Source: Maricaulaceae bacterium EIL42A08 (GTDB taxonomy: Bacteria > Pseudomonadota > Alphaproteobacteria > Caulobacterales > Maricaulaceae). Taken from it: a DNA stretch of 64,000 bases. The notes below the pieces were generated by a model that made no database searches, had not been told where the DNA came from, and saw only the letters and a list, made by a program, of their open reading frames with translations. The stretch is taken from assembly GCA_024178355.1 (NCBI GenBank), contig JAMZNZ010000002.1, positions 1,221,501-1,285,500 of the forward strand, written 5' to 3'. The position numbers and the translations under genes were made by a program. Shown one piece after another: positions 36,887 through 45,766 of this stretch. Within the stretch, counting starts at the first letter, position 1; every line of letters begins with the position of its first letter.

Positions 36887-38260
36887 TTAATAAGCCGCTT
36901 CCTCAAACACCGGCTCAACACTTCCGCCCCAGGCACCGTTGAACCGCTCAATCAGGCGCTCTGCCGGGCACACGCCGGACTTTGCGATTTCGTCGAGATC
37001 GTCGAGGAAGAGGGCTTCGTGTTCGCCGTGGGCGTTGAGCATGCCGCGGGCTTTGAGGCCTGAGCGGGAGATGGCGAGGACGTCCTTGGCTATCATCTGC
37101 AGCGTGCGGTCACGGAAGGGGGTTTTCAGCGCGTGTTTCGCCGCCCCGGTGCGAAGGTTTGCGCGTTCTTCGTCCGTCCAGTCCTTCACATAGTCCCACG
37201 CGGCATTGAGCGCGGCGTCATCATAGAGCAGACCCACCCAGAAAGCCGGCAGCGCGCACAGGCGATTCCACGGGCCTCCATCGGCGCCGCGCTGTTCGAT
37301 GAAGGTCTTCAGGCGCACTTCGGGGAAGAGCGTAGACAGGTGATCTTCCCAGTCGGTGATGGTCGGGATCTCGCCGGGCAGCGCGGGCAGCTCGCCTTTT
37401 AAGAAGGCACGGAAGTCCTGGCCCGAGGCATCAAGGAAGACGCCCTTGCGCTTGACGAAATACATCGGCGCATCCAGCGCCCAGTCGACGTATTGTTCAT
37501 AGCCAAAGCCCTCTTCAAAGGCGAAGGGCAGGTCGCCGGTGCGGTTATTGTCGGTGTCTGTCCACACATGGGCGCGGTAGGACATGTAGCCGTTCAGCCC
37601 GCCATCTTTAAACGGGGAGTTGGCAAACAGCGCCGTCGCCACTGGCTGCAGCGCGAGCGAGACGCGCAGCTTCTTGACCATGTCCGCTTCGGTGGAGAAA
37701 TCGAGATTGGTCTGCACGGTACAGGAGCGGAACATCATCTGATGGCCCAGCGTGCCCACTTTGGGCATGTAGGCCTTCATGATCTGATACCGGTCCTTGG
37801 GCATCATCGGCGTGTCTTCCAGCGCCCATTTCGGTGAAAAGCCAAGCCCCAGGAAGCCCGCGCCAATCTCATCGGCGACCTCGCGCACTTCGCGCAGGTG
37901 GGAATTCACTTCGCGGCAGGTCTCGTGGACGTTATCCAGCGGCGCACCGGACAGCTCGAACTGGCCACCGGGCTCCAGCGTGATGGAGCCGCCATCGCGT
38001 TTCAGGGCCACCGGCTTGCCGTTTTCCTCAATCGGCTGCCATCCAAAGCGGGTCAGACCCTCCAGCATCTTGCGCACGCTCGCGCCCTCACTTTCGTAGG
38101 GCAGCGGGTTGTGGCCATCGGTGGTGAAGCCGAATTTCTCGTGCTCGGTCCCCAGCTTGAACTGGCTGGCGGGTTTTTCACCGGCGGAGATATGCTCGAT
38201 GAGCTGGGCCTTGGTTTCAATCCGGGGGCCTTCGCCGCCCTGGTTATACGTGCCGCTCAT
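36887..38260 (-). CDS. gshA: Glutamate-cysteine ligase (plant/proteobacterial GCS2 type)
   Basis: A 457-residue ATP-dependent ligase making gamma-glutamylcysteine, the first step to glutathione. Motifs are ASQFKLGTEHEKFGF, GSITLEPGGQFELSGAP, FLGLGFSPKWALEDTPMMPK and MMFRSCTVQTNLDFS, typical of the GCS2 family of alphaproteobacteria and plants, which differs from the E. coli enzyme. No gshB in the window. rsmE lies upstream on the same strand in the opposite order relative to some relatives, ~110 bp apart. Confidence 0.95.
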   Translation of the reverse strand: MSGTYNQGGEGPRIETKAQLIEHISAGEKPASQFKLGTEHEKFGFTTDGHNPLPYESEGASVRKMLEGLTRFGWQPIEENGKPVALKRDGGSITLEPGGQFELSGAPLDNVHETCREVNSHLREVREVADEIGAGFLGLGFSPKWALEDTPMMPKDRYQIMKAYMPKVGTLGHQMMFRSCTVQTNLDFSTEADMVKKLRVSLALQPVATALFANSPFKDGGLNGYMSYRAHVWTDTDNNRTGDLPFAFEEGFGYEQYVDWALDAPMYFVKRKGVFLDASGQDFRAFLKGELPALPGEIPTITDWEDHLSTLFPEVRLKTFIEQRGADGGPWNRLCALPAFWVGLLYDDAALNAAWDYVKDWTDEERANLRTGAAKHALKTPFRDRTLQMIAKDVLAISRSGLKARGMLNAHGEHEALFLDDLDEIAKSGVCPAERLIERFNGAWGGSVEPVFEEAAY

Positions 38261-38368
38261 GGATAAATAGCCTTATGCCAAATGGGGTCGATCAAGTTGA
38301 CGACACAGGTAGGTGAGCGATGCCGCCTCGGCAAGCAAAGACGCAGCCCTTTCACGCGTCTGTGAGCG

Positions 38369-39133
38369 CTAGCGCCAGTCGCCTTTAAGCGCCTGCCAGA
38401 CGGTCATGGCGGCCACAACGGCTGTATCGGCACGCAGAATGCGGGGCCCCAGCGTGACCGGCAGCACGAAGGCCTGGCTGCGCAGCAATGCGCGCTCCTC
38501 CGGGGAAAACCCGCCTTCAGGGCCGATCAGGATGGCGGCGGGACCCTCTGAAGCCGTTGCAAGCGCCTCAGCCATGGGCATGGCGCGTCCGGCTTCGCCG
38601 CCCCAAGGCTTTTCAGCCTCATCGCCGCCCTCATCGCAATAGATCAGCGTGCGTGCGCTGTCCCAGCTGTTGATCAGGGCGGTGAGCGCGACCGGCTCTG
38701 CGATCTGCGGCAGATCGAGGCGCTCGGTCTGCTCAGCCGCTTCGCGCGCGATGGCTTCCATCCGCTCCCGCTTGACCCGGTCAGCGATAGTGCGCGCGGT
38801 CATGACCGGGGTGATGGAGCGCGCGCCAAGCTCGGTCGCCTTTTCCACGATGAAGTCGGTACGCGCCTTCTTCACCGGCGCAAAATAGAGCGCAAGATCG
38901 GGAACTTCGACCTGGCTGCGCGTTTGTTCGCCAATGGCCAGCACCGCGTTGCGACGCCCGGCTTCGGCGATTTCCGCCTGCCACTCGCCATTGCGGCCAT
39001 TGAACAGGCGCACGCGGTCGCCCGCCTTGCGGCGCATGACGGTCAGCAGGTAGTGCGCCTGATCCTTCTCCAGCGGCAGATGCGCGCCAGCGGAAAACTC
39101 AGCGTCGAGATAAAGGCGGGGATCAGTACTCAT
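38369..39133 (-). CDS. rsmE: 16S rRNA m3U1498 methyltransferase
   Basis: A 254-residue SPOUT-fold methyltransferase acting on U1498 of 16S rRNA. The signature LIGPEGGFSPEERALL and LGPRILRADTAVVAA form the knot that binds SAM. The N-terminal HYLLTVMRRKAGDRVRLFNG is the PUA-like RNA-binding part. ATG 39133 (MSTDPRLYLDA) is chosen; the longer frame to 39184 has no support. Divergent from ubiA, with starts only 80 bp apart, and followed by gshA. Confidence 0.94.
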   Translation of the reverse strand: MSTDPRLYLDAEFSAGAHLPLEKDQAHYLLTVMRRKAGDRVRLFNGRNGEWQAEIAEAGRRNAVLAIGEQTRSQVEVPDLALYFAPVKKARTDFIVEKATELGARSITPVMTARTIADRVKRERMEAIAREAAEQTERLDLPQIAEPVALTALINSWDSARTLIYCDEGGDEAEKPWGGEAGRAMPMAEALATASEGPAAILIGPEGGFSPEERALLRSQAFVLPVTLGPRILRADTAVVAAMTVWQALKGDWR

Positions 39134-39212
39134 GGGATGCTTGTAACCATGGTGCAGTGCCAACGCCAAGTCCGGCTTTGCCAAATCGCGTCCGCGCGCT
39201 ATCCCTCACCCC

Positions 39213-40145
39213 ATGACCGAGCCTTTGAACACCGACCGCCGCGTCGCCGACTCGCTCCCCACCAGCTGGGTAGACCGCGCCCCGTCTGGCTGGCGGCCCT
39301 ATTTGCGGCTGGCACGCTACGACCGACCGGTGGGCTTCTGGCTGCTGGCCCTGCCCTGCTGGATCGGGCTTGCGGCTGCGCGGTTGGAAGCGGGGCTCGA
39401 GTGGAGTGATCTTTACTGGGCGCTTCTGTTCGGCATCGGCTCAGTGGCGATGCGCGGGGCGGGTTGCACCTATAACGATATCGTCGACCGGGATCTGGAC
39501 GCCAAGGTCGCTCGCACCGCCGACCGCCCGCTGGCCGCAGGGACTGTCAGCCTGAAAGCCGCCTGGGGCTTTTTGATCGTGCAATGTCTGGTGGGTTTGC
39601 TGGTGCTGATCCAGCTGCCATTGCCCGCCATCCTGACCGGGCTTGCGGCGCTGGCGCTGGTGGCCGCCTACCCCTTCATGAAGCGCATCACCTGGTGGCC
39701 GCAGGCCTGGCTGGGATTGACCTTCAACTGGGGCGTTCCCGTCGCTGGCGCTGCGGCACTGGGCACCCCCTTCGCGCCTGAGGTGCTGGTCCTCTATGCG
39801 GCCATGATCGCGTGGACGGTGGGCTATGACACCATCTATGCCTGCCAGGACATGGAAGATGACGCGCTTGTCGGCGTGAAGTCGTCCGCCCGCGCCATGG
39901 GCGAGCACATCTATCGCGGTGTTCTTTTTTGCTATGTTATCAGCGCAGCTCTCGTCCTGACCGCTGGCGTTATTGCGGGCGCAGGGCTGTTCTTCGCACT
40001 GGGCTTTGCCCTCTACGCCGCCCATCTGTTCAGCCAGCTGAAGGGCTTTGACCCTGAAGATGGTATGGGCTGTCTCAAGCGCTTCAAATCCAACCAGATC
40101 ACCGGGCTTGTTCTGGTTGCCGCTTTTGTGGCCGGTGGGCTCTAG
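39213..40145 (+). CDS. ubiA: 4-hydroxybenzoate octaprenyltransferase
   Basis: A 310-residue polytopic prenyltransferase adding the polyprenyl tail to 4-hydroxybenzoate in ubiquinone synthesis. The two Asp-rich motifs are NDIVDRDLDAKVARTADRPL and YDTIYACQDMEDDALVGVKS. The N-terminal LARYDRPVGFWLLALPCWIG matches UbiA. It ends 3 bp before the stop of the convergent histidine kinase gene. Confidence 0.95.
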   Translation: MTEPLNTDRRVADSLPTSWVDRAPSGWRPYLRLARYDRPVGFWLLALPCWIGLAAARLEAGLEWSDLYWALLFGIGSVAMRGAGCTYNDIVDRDLDAKVARTADRPLAAGTVSLKAAWGFLIVQCLVGLLVLIQLPLPAILTGLAALALVAAYPFMKRITWWPQAWLGLTFNWGVPVAGAAALGTPFAPEVLVLYAAMIAWTVGYDTIYACQDMEDDALVGVKSSARAMGEHIYRGVLFCYVISAALVLTAGVIAGAGLFFALGFALYAAHLFSQLKGFDPEDGMGCLKRFKSNQITGLVLVAAFVAGGL

Positions 40146-40148
40146 ACG

Positions 40149-41597
40149 CTACCCGGCACCCAGACGTACTTCGAACGTCGTGCCGTCGTCACCGGTCGTG
40201 ACCAGCGCCACATCTCCGCCCATGGTGCGGGCGAGCTCACGCGCGATAGACAGGCCAAGGCCTGAGCCGGACTTGGTGCCTGAAATGCCAAAGGGCTGGA
40301 ACAGGGTTTCGCGCACCCGGCCTGGCACGCCGGGGCCATTATCGGTGAGCGTGACGTAAACTTCGCCATCGCGAGACTCAGCCCTGACGGTCAGGCACGC
40401 GCCCTCGCGGCCGTCCATGGCCTGAACGCCATTGCGGATAAGGTTCATGAAGATGCGGTGCAGGTGATCAGGATCGGCGCTCACGGTCACGTCGTCATCA
40501 ATCTCGTTGACCCATTCGGCAACACCGGTCGCGGCGAAAGCATCCCCGGCCGCATCATCGAGCGCATTGCGAATCGCTATGGACTGAAACTCCGGAGCGC
40601 GCTCCTGCGTCTTGCCGTAATCGAGCGTCTCCTGACACAGGCGGATGCCCCGATCGACGGCACGCACAAGCCTTGAGCCCATGGCAGCGACACGCTCATC
40701 CTTGCTGGTGGCGAGCCGGTCAGAGATCAGCTGTGCGCTGGCAAAAACATTCCTGAGATCATGATTGATCCGCGCCACGGCTCCACCCAGCGCGGCCAAG
40801 CGTTCGCGCTGGGCAAAGGCGGCGCGCACCTCGCTCTGCATGGCGGCCAGCGCGGCTTCAGCATCGCCGATTTCATCAGACCGCCCGCTGGCGGTGACGG
40901 TGCGGCTGCGGTCGGTCGGGTCTTCCTGAAACTGGGTCATCGCCCTGGATAAACGCCGGATCGGACGGACCAGAATAAACAGGATGACGAGGTAGAGCAG
41001 AACGCCGGTCACCGCCGCGATGAAGAGCGAGAGCCACACGATATTGCGTGAATAGGCATAAAGCTCATCGCGCAAGCCGGCTTCGGGCACGATGACGCTG
41101 ATCAGCTCGCCGGTGTCCATGCGTGTGCGCGGCTCCGCGATAATGCGTACATAGCGGCCCTCAGGCGCGCGGAAGGTGCCAAGCGTCGCGCCGATCCGGT
41201 CAAAGAAGCCTTCTTTGGTGACGTCCGCGGTGATCAGCTTGGCATCGCGCAGCGTGCCCCCCAGGATCAGCTCGTTCACGCCATCGGTAATGCGCGCCAC
41301 AGACACCGCATCAGCACTGGCCAGGATTTCGCGCACCATGTCTTCGCCCGGCTCCATGTCCGGCACGGACTCAGCCGCCAATGCTGCGAGATGGGCCGCA
41401 TCGGCCCGGTCCATCAGCCATTCAGTGCGGAAGTTGGATGCGCTGGGCACAAAGATCAGCACTTCGGCAATCAGCACGAAGATCACCGACAGCGACAAAA
41501 GCTTGCCCGGTAGCGAGAGCAACATCCGGCGCAGCCGAGCCACAGGCGCAACGTGGCGCTGTGCGCCCGCCTCTGGGCTGTCCGGCTCGGTATCCAA
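40149..41597 (-). CDS. Membrane sensor histidine kinase (no adjacent regulator)
   Basis: A 482-residue kinase: a first membrane helix (LLSLSVIFVLIAEVLIFV), a ~160-residue periplasmic sensor, a second helix (IVWLSLFIAAVTGVLLYLVI), HAMP (RPIRRLSRAMTQFQED), dimerisation/His box (ARINHDLRNVFASAQL; phospho-acceptor His in INHDLRN) and HATPase with NGVQAMDGR (N box), DNGPGVPG (G1) and GSGLGLSIAREL (G2). All catalytic features are present. The sensor has no recognisable PAS or CACHE motif by eye. No response regulator lies in the neighbourhood, so this is an orphan kinase. Confidence 0.93.
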   Translation of the reverse strand: MDTEPDSPEAGAQRHVAPVARLRRMLLSLPGKLLSLSVIFVLIAEVLIFVPSASNFRTEWLMDRADAAHLAALAAESVPDMEPGEDMVREILASADAVSVARITDGVNELILGGTLRDAKLITADVTKEGFFDRIGATLGTFRAPEGRYVRIIAEPRTRMDTGELISVIVPEAGLRDELYAYSRNIVWLSLFIAAVTGVLLYLVILFILVRPIRRLSRAMTQFQEDPTDRSRTVTASGRSDEIGDAEAALAAMQSEVRAAFAQRERLAALGGAVARINHDLRNVFASAQLISDRLATSKDERVAAMGSRLVRAVDRGIRLCQETLDYGKTQERAPEFQSIAIRNALDDAAGDAFAATGVAEWVNEIDDDVTVSADPDHLHRIFMNLIRNGVQAMDGREGACLTVRAESRDGEVYVTLTDNGPGVPGRVRETLFQPFGISGTKSGSGLGLSIARELARTMGGDVALVTTGDDGTTFEVRLGAG

Positions 41598-41624
41598 GTC
41601 TGCTCCCCCTTAAAAACAGGCGCG

Positions 41625-43046
41625 CTAGTGGAAGGCGGTCAATATCGCTGACCAGACCCTGGCGGCAGTGCCAAAGACCTTAGGCTCATAATATTTGCCT
41701 GCGGCGCGTTTGAACACTTCCCCGCGCGTTGGATAAGCAGGAACCGGGCTGGTCAGGTCGCGCACCGTACCACCGTTAGCCATGACGCCCTGGGCGATCT
41801 GCAGGATATCATCAGCACGGGCCCCGGCCGCGTGCGCACCAAGGATCTTGCCGCCTTTTCCAATGATCAGCTTTACCCCGCCGCGGGTGTCGCCCTCGGC
41901 AATGGCGCGGTCATTGTCATCAAAGTTGAACTTCGAGACGGTGACCTTGTCACCATATTTTTCGCGCGCCTCGTCTTCAGACAGGCCAATGCTGGCAAGC
42001 GGTGGATCGGTGTAGACGGTTTGGGGAATGGGCTGGCTGGATTGCCTGGTCGGCAGGCCAAAATAGAGATTGCGCACAATCACGCTGCCATGCCATCCGG
42101 CCAGGTGGGTCAGCTGGCCCTTGCCCGCGATATCGCCCGCCGCATAAACGCGCTTGTTTGTCGTGCGCAGCTTGTCATCGGTGACGATACCACCGGCGTC
42201 AGTTTCAACGCCCGCTGTTTCCAGCTCCAGGCCTTCAATATTGGGCTGGCGACCAATGGCCACAAGCAGATGGCTGCCCTCAATCGTTTCACCCAGAGAG
42301 GTTTTGACCGCGATGCGTCCCGATGCGTGGGCGACAGCCTGCGCCCGCGCCCCAACCACAAGCCGCACGCCATCGGACTTCAGGCTCTCAACCACCAGAT
42401 CGCGATGATCCGGATCGAGGCGCGCCAGCGGTTGCCCCGCTTCAATGATCGTCACGTCGGAGCCTAAACGCCGGAAGGCCTGACCCAACTCAGACCCGAT
42501 GGGGCCGGCACCCAGCATGATCAAGTGGCGAGGGAGCTCTTCAAGCTTCCAGATGGTTTCGTTGGTCAGGTAAGGCGCATCGGCGAGCCCCTGAATGTTC
42601 GGCACGCGCGCGCGGCCGCCAGTGGCCACCACAATGCGTTTGGCGGTGACTTGAACACTGTCCGAGCCGACAACGCGATCACTTTCAAATTTGGCGTATT
42701 CACGCACCACCCGCACGCCCAGATTCTCAAACCGCATCTGGCTGTCATTGGGTTCAATAGCCGTGATTGCGGACTGAATATGCTCGCGCACTTTGGCAAA
42801 ATCGATCTCAGGCTCACCGGCCTTGATGCCCCACTTGCCCGCGCTGCGGATCTCGTGCGCCTTGTGGGCAGCAGTGAGGATCGCCTTTGACGGCACACAG
42901 CCATAGTTCAGGCAGTCGCCGCCCATGGCCCCAGGTTCAAACAGCACCACCTTGCGCCCCAACATGGCAGCGCCGGCACTGGTCACAAGTCCGGCAGACC
43001 CGGCACCAATGACCGCCAGGTCAGCTTTGATCAGTTCGCGGCTCAT
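41625..43046 (-). CDS. Pyridine nucleotide-disulfide oxidoreductase (mercuric-reductase-like)
   Basis: A 473-residue flavoprotein of the dihydrolipoamide dehydrogenase/MerA class. The FAD motif is VIGAGSAGLVTSAGA and the redox disulfide is GGDCLNYGCVPSKA (CxxxxC). The NAD-binding motif is LIMLGAGPIGSELGQAF. The dimerisation domain has the expected His in the region ILGAHAAGARADDI. MerA features (a terminal Cys pair, an N-terminal HMA domain) are absent, and the last residues are VFGTAARVWSAILTAFH, a hydrophobic tail. The four-base overlap with the DedA-like gene upstream defines an operon whose cargo is unknown. Confidence 0.93.
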   Translation of the reverse strand: MSRELIKADLAVIGAGSAGLVTSAGAAMLGRKVVLFEPGAMGGDCLNYGCVPSKAILTAAHKAHEIRSAGKWGIKAGEPEIDFAKVREHIQSAITAIEPNDSQMRFENLGVRVVREYAKFESDRVVGSDSVQVTAKRIVVATGGRARVPNIQGLADAPYLTNETIWKLEELPRHLIMLGAGPIGSELGQAFRRLGSDVTIIEAGQPLARLDPDHRDLVVESLKSDGVRLVVGARAQAVAHASGRIAVKTSLGETIEGSHLLVAIGRQPNIEGLELETAGVETDAGGIVTDDKLRTTNKRVYAAGDIAGKGQLTHLAGWHGSVIVRNLYFGLPTRQSSQPIPQTVYTDPPLASIGLSEDEAREKYGDKVTVSKFNFDDNDRAIAEGDTRGGVKLIIGKGGKILGAHAAGARADDILQIAQGVMANGGTVRDLTSPVPAYPTRGEVFKRAAGKYYEPKVFGTAARVWSAILTAFH

Positions 43047-43798
43047 AAAACAGCCTTCTCTTCTTTCTTCGCGATAAAGCGCTTGTACGCCCAGGGCAGA
43101 ATAGCCAGAAGGCCAAAGGCAACCATCGCACCAATGACTTCCGGGGTTAACAGCGAGGAAAAGCTGGGCACGCCATCAGCCGCGGCGCGCGCAATGGCAT
43201 CACCCACAGTCGCGTAGACATAGGCACCCGGGATCACGCCCACGAGCGTGCCGAAGAAATAGGCGCGCACCGGCACGTTCAACAGCGCGGTGGCAATATT
43301 GATCCCGAAGAAGGGCAGCGCCGGGATGAGGCGCAAGATCACCACATAGGTAAAGGCGTCACGCGAAAACCCGTCCTGCAACTTCTTCACATAGTCGGGG
43401 AATTTTGCCCGCACCCAGTCAGCAAAGGCGTAGCGTGCAGCCAGGAAGATAATCGTGGCGCCAACCGTTGCCCCAAACACCGCAACGCCGGTTCCAAGCC
43501 ACGGACCGAACAGGAAGCCTGCGCCAATGGTGAACCACAGCGCGCCGGGCACCGAGATCGACACCGCCAGCGCGTAGAAGACCATATAGGCCAAAAGCGC
43601 CAGAATGAGGTTCTCCTGAACCCAGCCGTCCAGCCCGCGCAGCGTTTCGCGCATGGTTTCAAGATTGAGATATTGCGGCCCGCCCAGCGCAAAGAAGGCC
43701 ACCAGCCCACCGACCAGTATGCCCAGCGGCAGCAGGCGGGAGATCAGGGACTTCTTTTTCGCAGGCGTCTCGCCAACCGGCTCAATCTCGTCGCTCAT
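43043..43798 (-). CDS. TVP38/TMEM64 (DedA-superfamily) membrane protein
   Basis: A 251-residue polytopic protein. LWFTIGAGFLFGPWLGTGVA and LRLIPALPFFGINIATALLN are the hallmark blocks (F-G-P-x-x-G and RL-x-P-x-P-F-x-x-x-N) of TVP38/DedA-type proteins, which are lipid scramblases or transporters. The N-terminus carries 20 cytoplasmic residues (EPVGETPAKKK). In many bacteria such a gene is paired or fused with the flavin disulfide reductase that follows, so the two likely act together. Divergent from the serine hydrolase gene. Confidence 0.93.
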   Translation of the reverse strand: MSDEIEPVGETPAKKKSLISRLLPLGILVGGLVAFFALGGPQYLNLETMRETLRGLDGWVQENLILALLAYMVFYALAVSISVPGALWFTIGAGFLFGPWLGTGVAVFGATVGATIIFLAARYAFADWVRAKFPDYVKKLQDGFSRDAFTYVVILRLIPALPFFGINIATALLNVPVRAYFFGTLVGVIPGAYVYATVGDAIARAAADGVPSFSSLLTPEVIGAMVAFGLLAILPWAYKRFIAKKEEKAVL

Positions 43799-43933
43799 GG
43801 CGAAAATCCTTTAAATGCGCACATCTGCGCCTTCGCTTCGTGTTCGGGCTGATATAGCCTCCACGTGTTCACATGAAGAGTCACGAGGCGATCAACCGCC
43901 CTCACCTTCGCGTGAGCGTGGACCGGAGAGACA

Positions 43934-45085
43934 ATGATGAAAGCCGCACTCGCCCTGACCGCCGCACTCCCGCTCATGCTTGTCGCGTGTGGCAGCGCTG
44001 ACGAGGGCCCGATCCGGCGCGGCCCGGTGTCGTCATCATCGGAATCTCCGGCCTCGGTTGACGAGCGTCACGCGATCTCAATGGCCGTTGAACAGGCCGC
44101 ATCCCAGCTGAATGGCGCGGGCATGACTTTCATGGTGCTGGGACCGGCCCAGAGCCATAGCGGTTCTGTCGACAGCTCCGGTGGTCAGCGCAGCTATGAC
44201 GACTCACCGCTGCGCATAGCCAGCAACACCAAGACCTTCGTGGCGGTGGCGGCCCTGAAGCTGGTGGAAAGCGGCGCGCTTGAGCTGGATCGCCCGATCC
44301 GCAGTGACCTGCCCGCACGCCTGGTCAGCCTGCTTGAAAGCGGTGGGTATGACCTGGACGCCATCACGCTGCGCATGCTGCTCAATCACACCTCCGGCAT
44401 TCCTGATCACGCACAGACCTCGGTCTATTTTCAGGACATCCTTGATGACCCGTCGCGTGAATGGTCGCGCGCCGAGCAGCTGGAAATCGCCATGGATGTC
44501 GCCGAGCGCATCGGCGACCCCGGCGAGCGCTTTTCCTACTCCGACACCGGCTACATCCTGGTCGGTGCGATGATCGAAAAGGCCACAGATGAGTCGCTGG
44601 GCTCGGCAGTTCGCGCACTGGCTTACCCCAATCTGGGCCTGCTCGACACCTGGTGGGAGGCGCTGGAGCCTGAACCGGACGGCGTCTCGGAGCGCTTCGA
44701 CCAACAGGCCTTTGGCGGTCCCCTGTTGCGCATCCACCCCAGCGTTGACCTTTATGGCGGTGGCGGGCTTGTCTCGACCGTGGGCGATCTGGCGTATTTC
44801 CATGCGGCGGCAGCAAAGGGAGACTTGCTGGACGATCCAGCACTGAACGCGGCCTTGATCACACCCACCCAGCTCAGCCGTGAGACAGGCAATGCCTATG
44901 GCATGGGCTTCTTTGTGCGCGAATATGCCGGTGAGACCTGTTATGAGCATTCAGGCTTCTGGGGGACGCTGGCGGTCTACTGCCCTGAGACCAACGTGAC
45001 TGTTACGTCAGCCGTCACCGATGCCGAAGCCGGGTTTCGCGCGCTGCGTCCTTTCACCGAGGCGGCCATCGAGGCAGTGCGTTAG
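43934..45085 (+). CDS. Serine hydrolase lipoprotein (class C beta-lactamase/PBP fold)
   Basis: A 383-residue lipoprotein with a lipobox (LPLMLVACGS). The active-site serine is in SNTKTFVAVAALK (S-x-x-K). The second motif is YSDTGYILVGAMIE (Y-S-D where Y-x-N is usual). The third is HSGFWGT (H-x-G). Together these place it in the beta-lactamase-related family S12, which includes D-Ala carboxypeptidases and esterases. YSD is seen in some non-lactamase members. GGAGAG precedes the start. Physiological role unknown. Confidence 0.9.
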   Translation: MMKAALALTAALPLMLVACGSADEGPIRRGPVSSSSESPASVDERHAISMAVEQAASQLNGAGMTFMVLGPAQSHSGSVDSSGGQRSYDDSPLRIASNTKTFVAVAALKLVESGALELDRPIRSDLPARLVSLLESGGYDLDAITLRMLLNHTSGIPDHAQTSVYFQDILDDPSREWSRAEQLEIAMDVAERIGDPGERFSYSDTGYILVGAMIEKATDESLGSAVRALAYPNLGLLDTWWEALEPEPDGVSERFDQQAFGGPLLRIHPSVDLYGGGGLVSTVGDLAYFHAAAAKGDLLDDPALNAALITPTQLSRETGNAYGMGFFVREYAGETCYEHSGFWGTLAVYCPETNVTVTSAVTDAEAGFRALRPFTEAAIEAVR

Positions 45086-45111
45086 AGCCTGTCTGTGCGC
45101 AGGGATTGCGC

Positions 45112-45139
45112 TTGACTTGTCCGGCTCTCACCAGTATCA
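45112..45139 (+). promoter_or_regulatory. Candidate sigma-70 promoter for rpmH
   Basis: TTGACT at 45112-45117 and GTATCA at 45134-45139 with a 16-base spacer, about 60 bp before rpmH. The -35 match is good and the -10 weak, as often in alphaproteobacteria. Confidence 0.45.
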
Positions 45140-45200
45140 ACCACGGCTCGAATTTTGAAGCGCCGGACCCCCGGCTGCTCACACGCTTTGGAGCGAACCC

Positions 45201-45335
45201 GTGAAACGTACATTCCAGCCGTCAAACCTGGTCCGCAAGCGCCGCCACGGCTTCCGTTCGCGCATGGCCACGAAGGCCGGCCGTCAGGTCATCGCACGTC
45301 GCCGGTCCAAGGGCCGCAAGCGGCTGTCGGCCTAA
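45201..45335 (+). CDS. rpmH: Ribosomal protein L34
   Basis: A 44-residue basic ribosomal protein read from GTG 45201: [43 protein letters not shown]. This is the standard L34 sequence, full length. GGAG lies seven bases before the GTG. It begins the rpmH-rnpA-yidC-engB run and is a classic marker of this conserved cluster. Confidence 0.97.
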   Translation: MKRTFQPSNLVRKRRHGFRSRMATKAGRQVIARRRSKGRKRLSA

Positions 45336-45352
45336 TCGGCACGCAGACCACA

Positions 45353-45751
45353 CTGACTGTTTTTCCAGATCGCGCCGCGCGGATAACCCTGCGGCGCGAT
45401 TTTTTGCGTGCGCGTGACGGGCTGCGCTATGCGCGCCCCGGCGTGGTGATTCAGATGCGCCCGCGCCCGGACGATGCTGAAGGTCCGGTTCGCGCTGGAT
45501 TCACCGCTACCAAGAAAATCGGCAATGCCGTTGTCCGCAATCGTGCAAAAAGACGTTTGCGAGAGGCCGCGCGTATGCTTCTACCCCTCCACGGACGGGT
45601 CGGAAGTGATTATGTGTTCATCGCACGCGGTGCGACAGGGACACGCGCCTGGACGGCCTTGCTTGACGATGTCGAAACCGCATTGATAAGCCTCGCTCGA
45701 AAATCGGGTGAAACTGATACGCGCGCACCTGCGCGAAGACCAAAGACTTAA
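45353..45751 (+). CDS. rnpA: Ribonuclease P protein component, start unresolved
   Basis: About 132 residues after the rpmH stop form the RnpA protein, partner of the catalytic RNA in 5' tRNA processing: LRRDFLRARDG, then VRAGFTATKKIGNAVVRNRA and KRRLREAARML, the RNR signature. No ATG, GTG or TTG occurs in frame between the rpmH stop and the conserved LRRDFL. The frame stays open back through rpmH (another frame) to TTG at 45188 and 45155. The start is either one of these, which would nest rpmH in rnpA as described for Thermus, or a near-cognate codon (CTG 45353, ATA 45383). The C-terminus overlaps no gene; yidC starts 15 bp later. Confidence 0.88.
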   Translation: MTVFPDRAARITLRRDFLRARDGLRYARPGVVIQMRPRPDDAEGPVRAGFTATKKIGNAVVRNRAKRRLREAARMLLPLHGRVGSDYVFIARGATGTRAWTALLDDVETALISLARKSGETDTRAPARRPKT

Positions 45752-45766
45752 AGGACCCTGGGCCCC

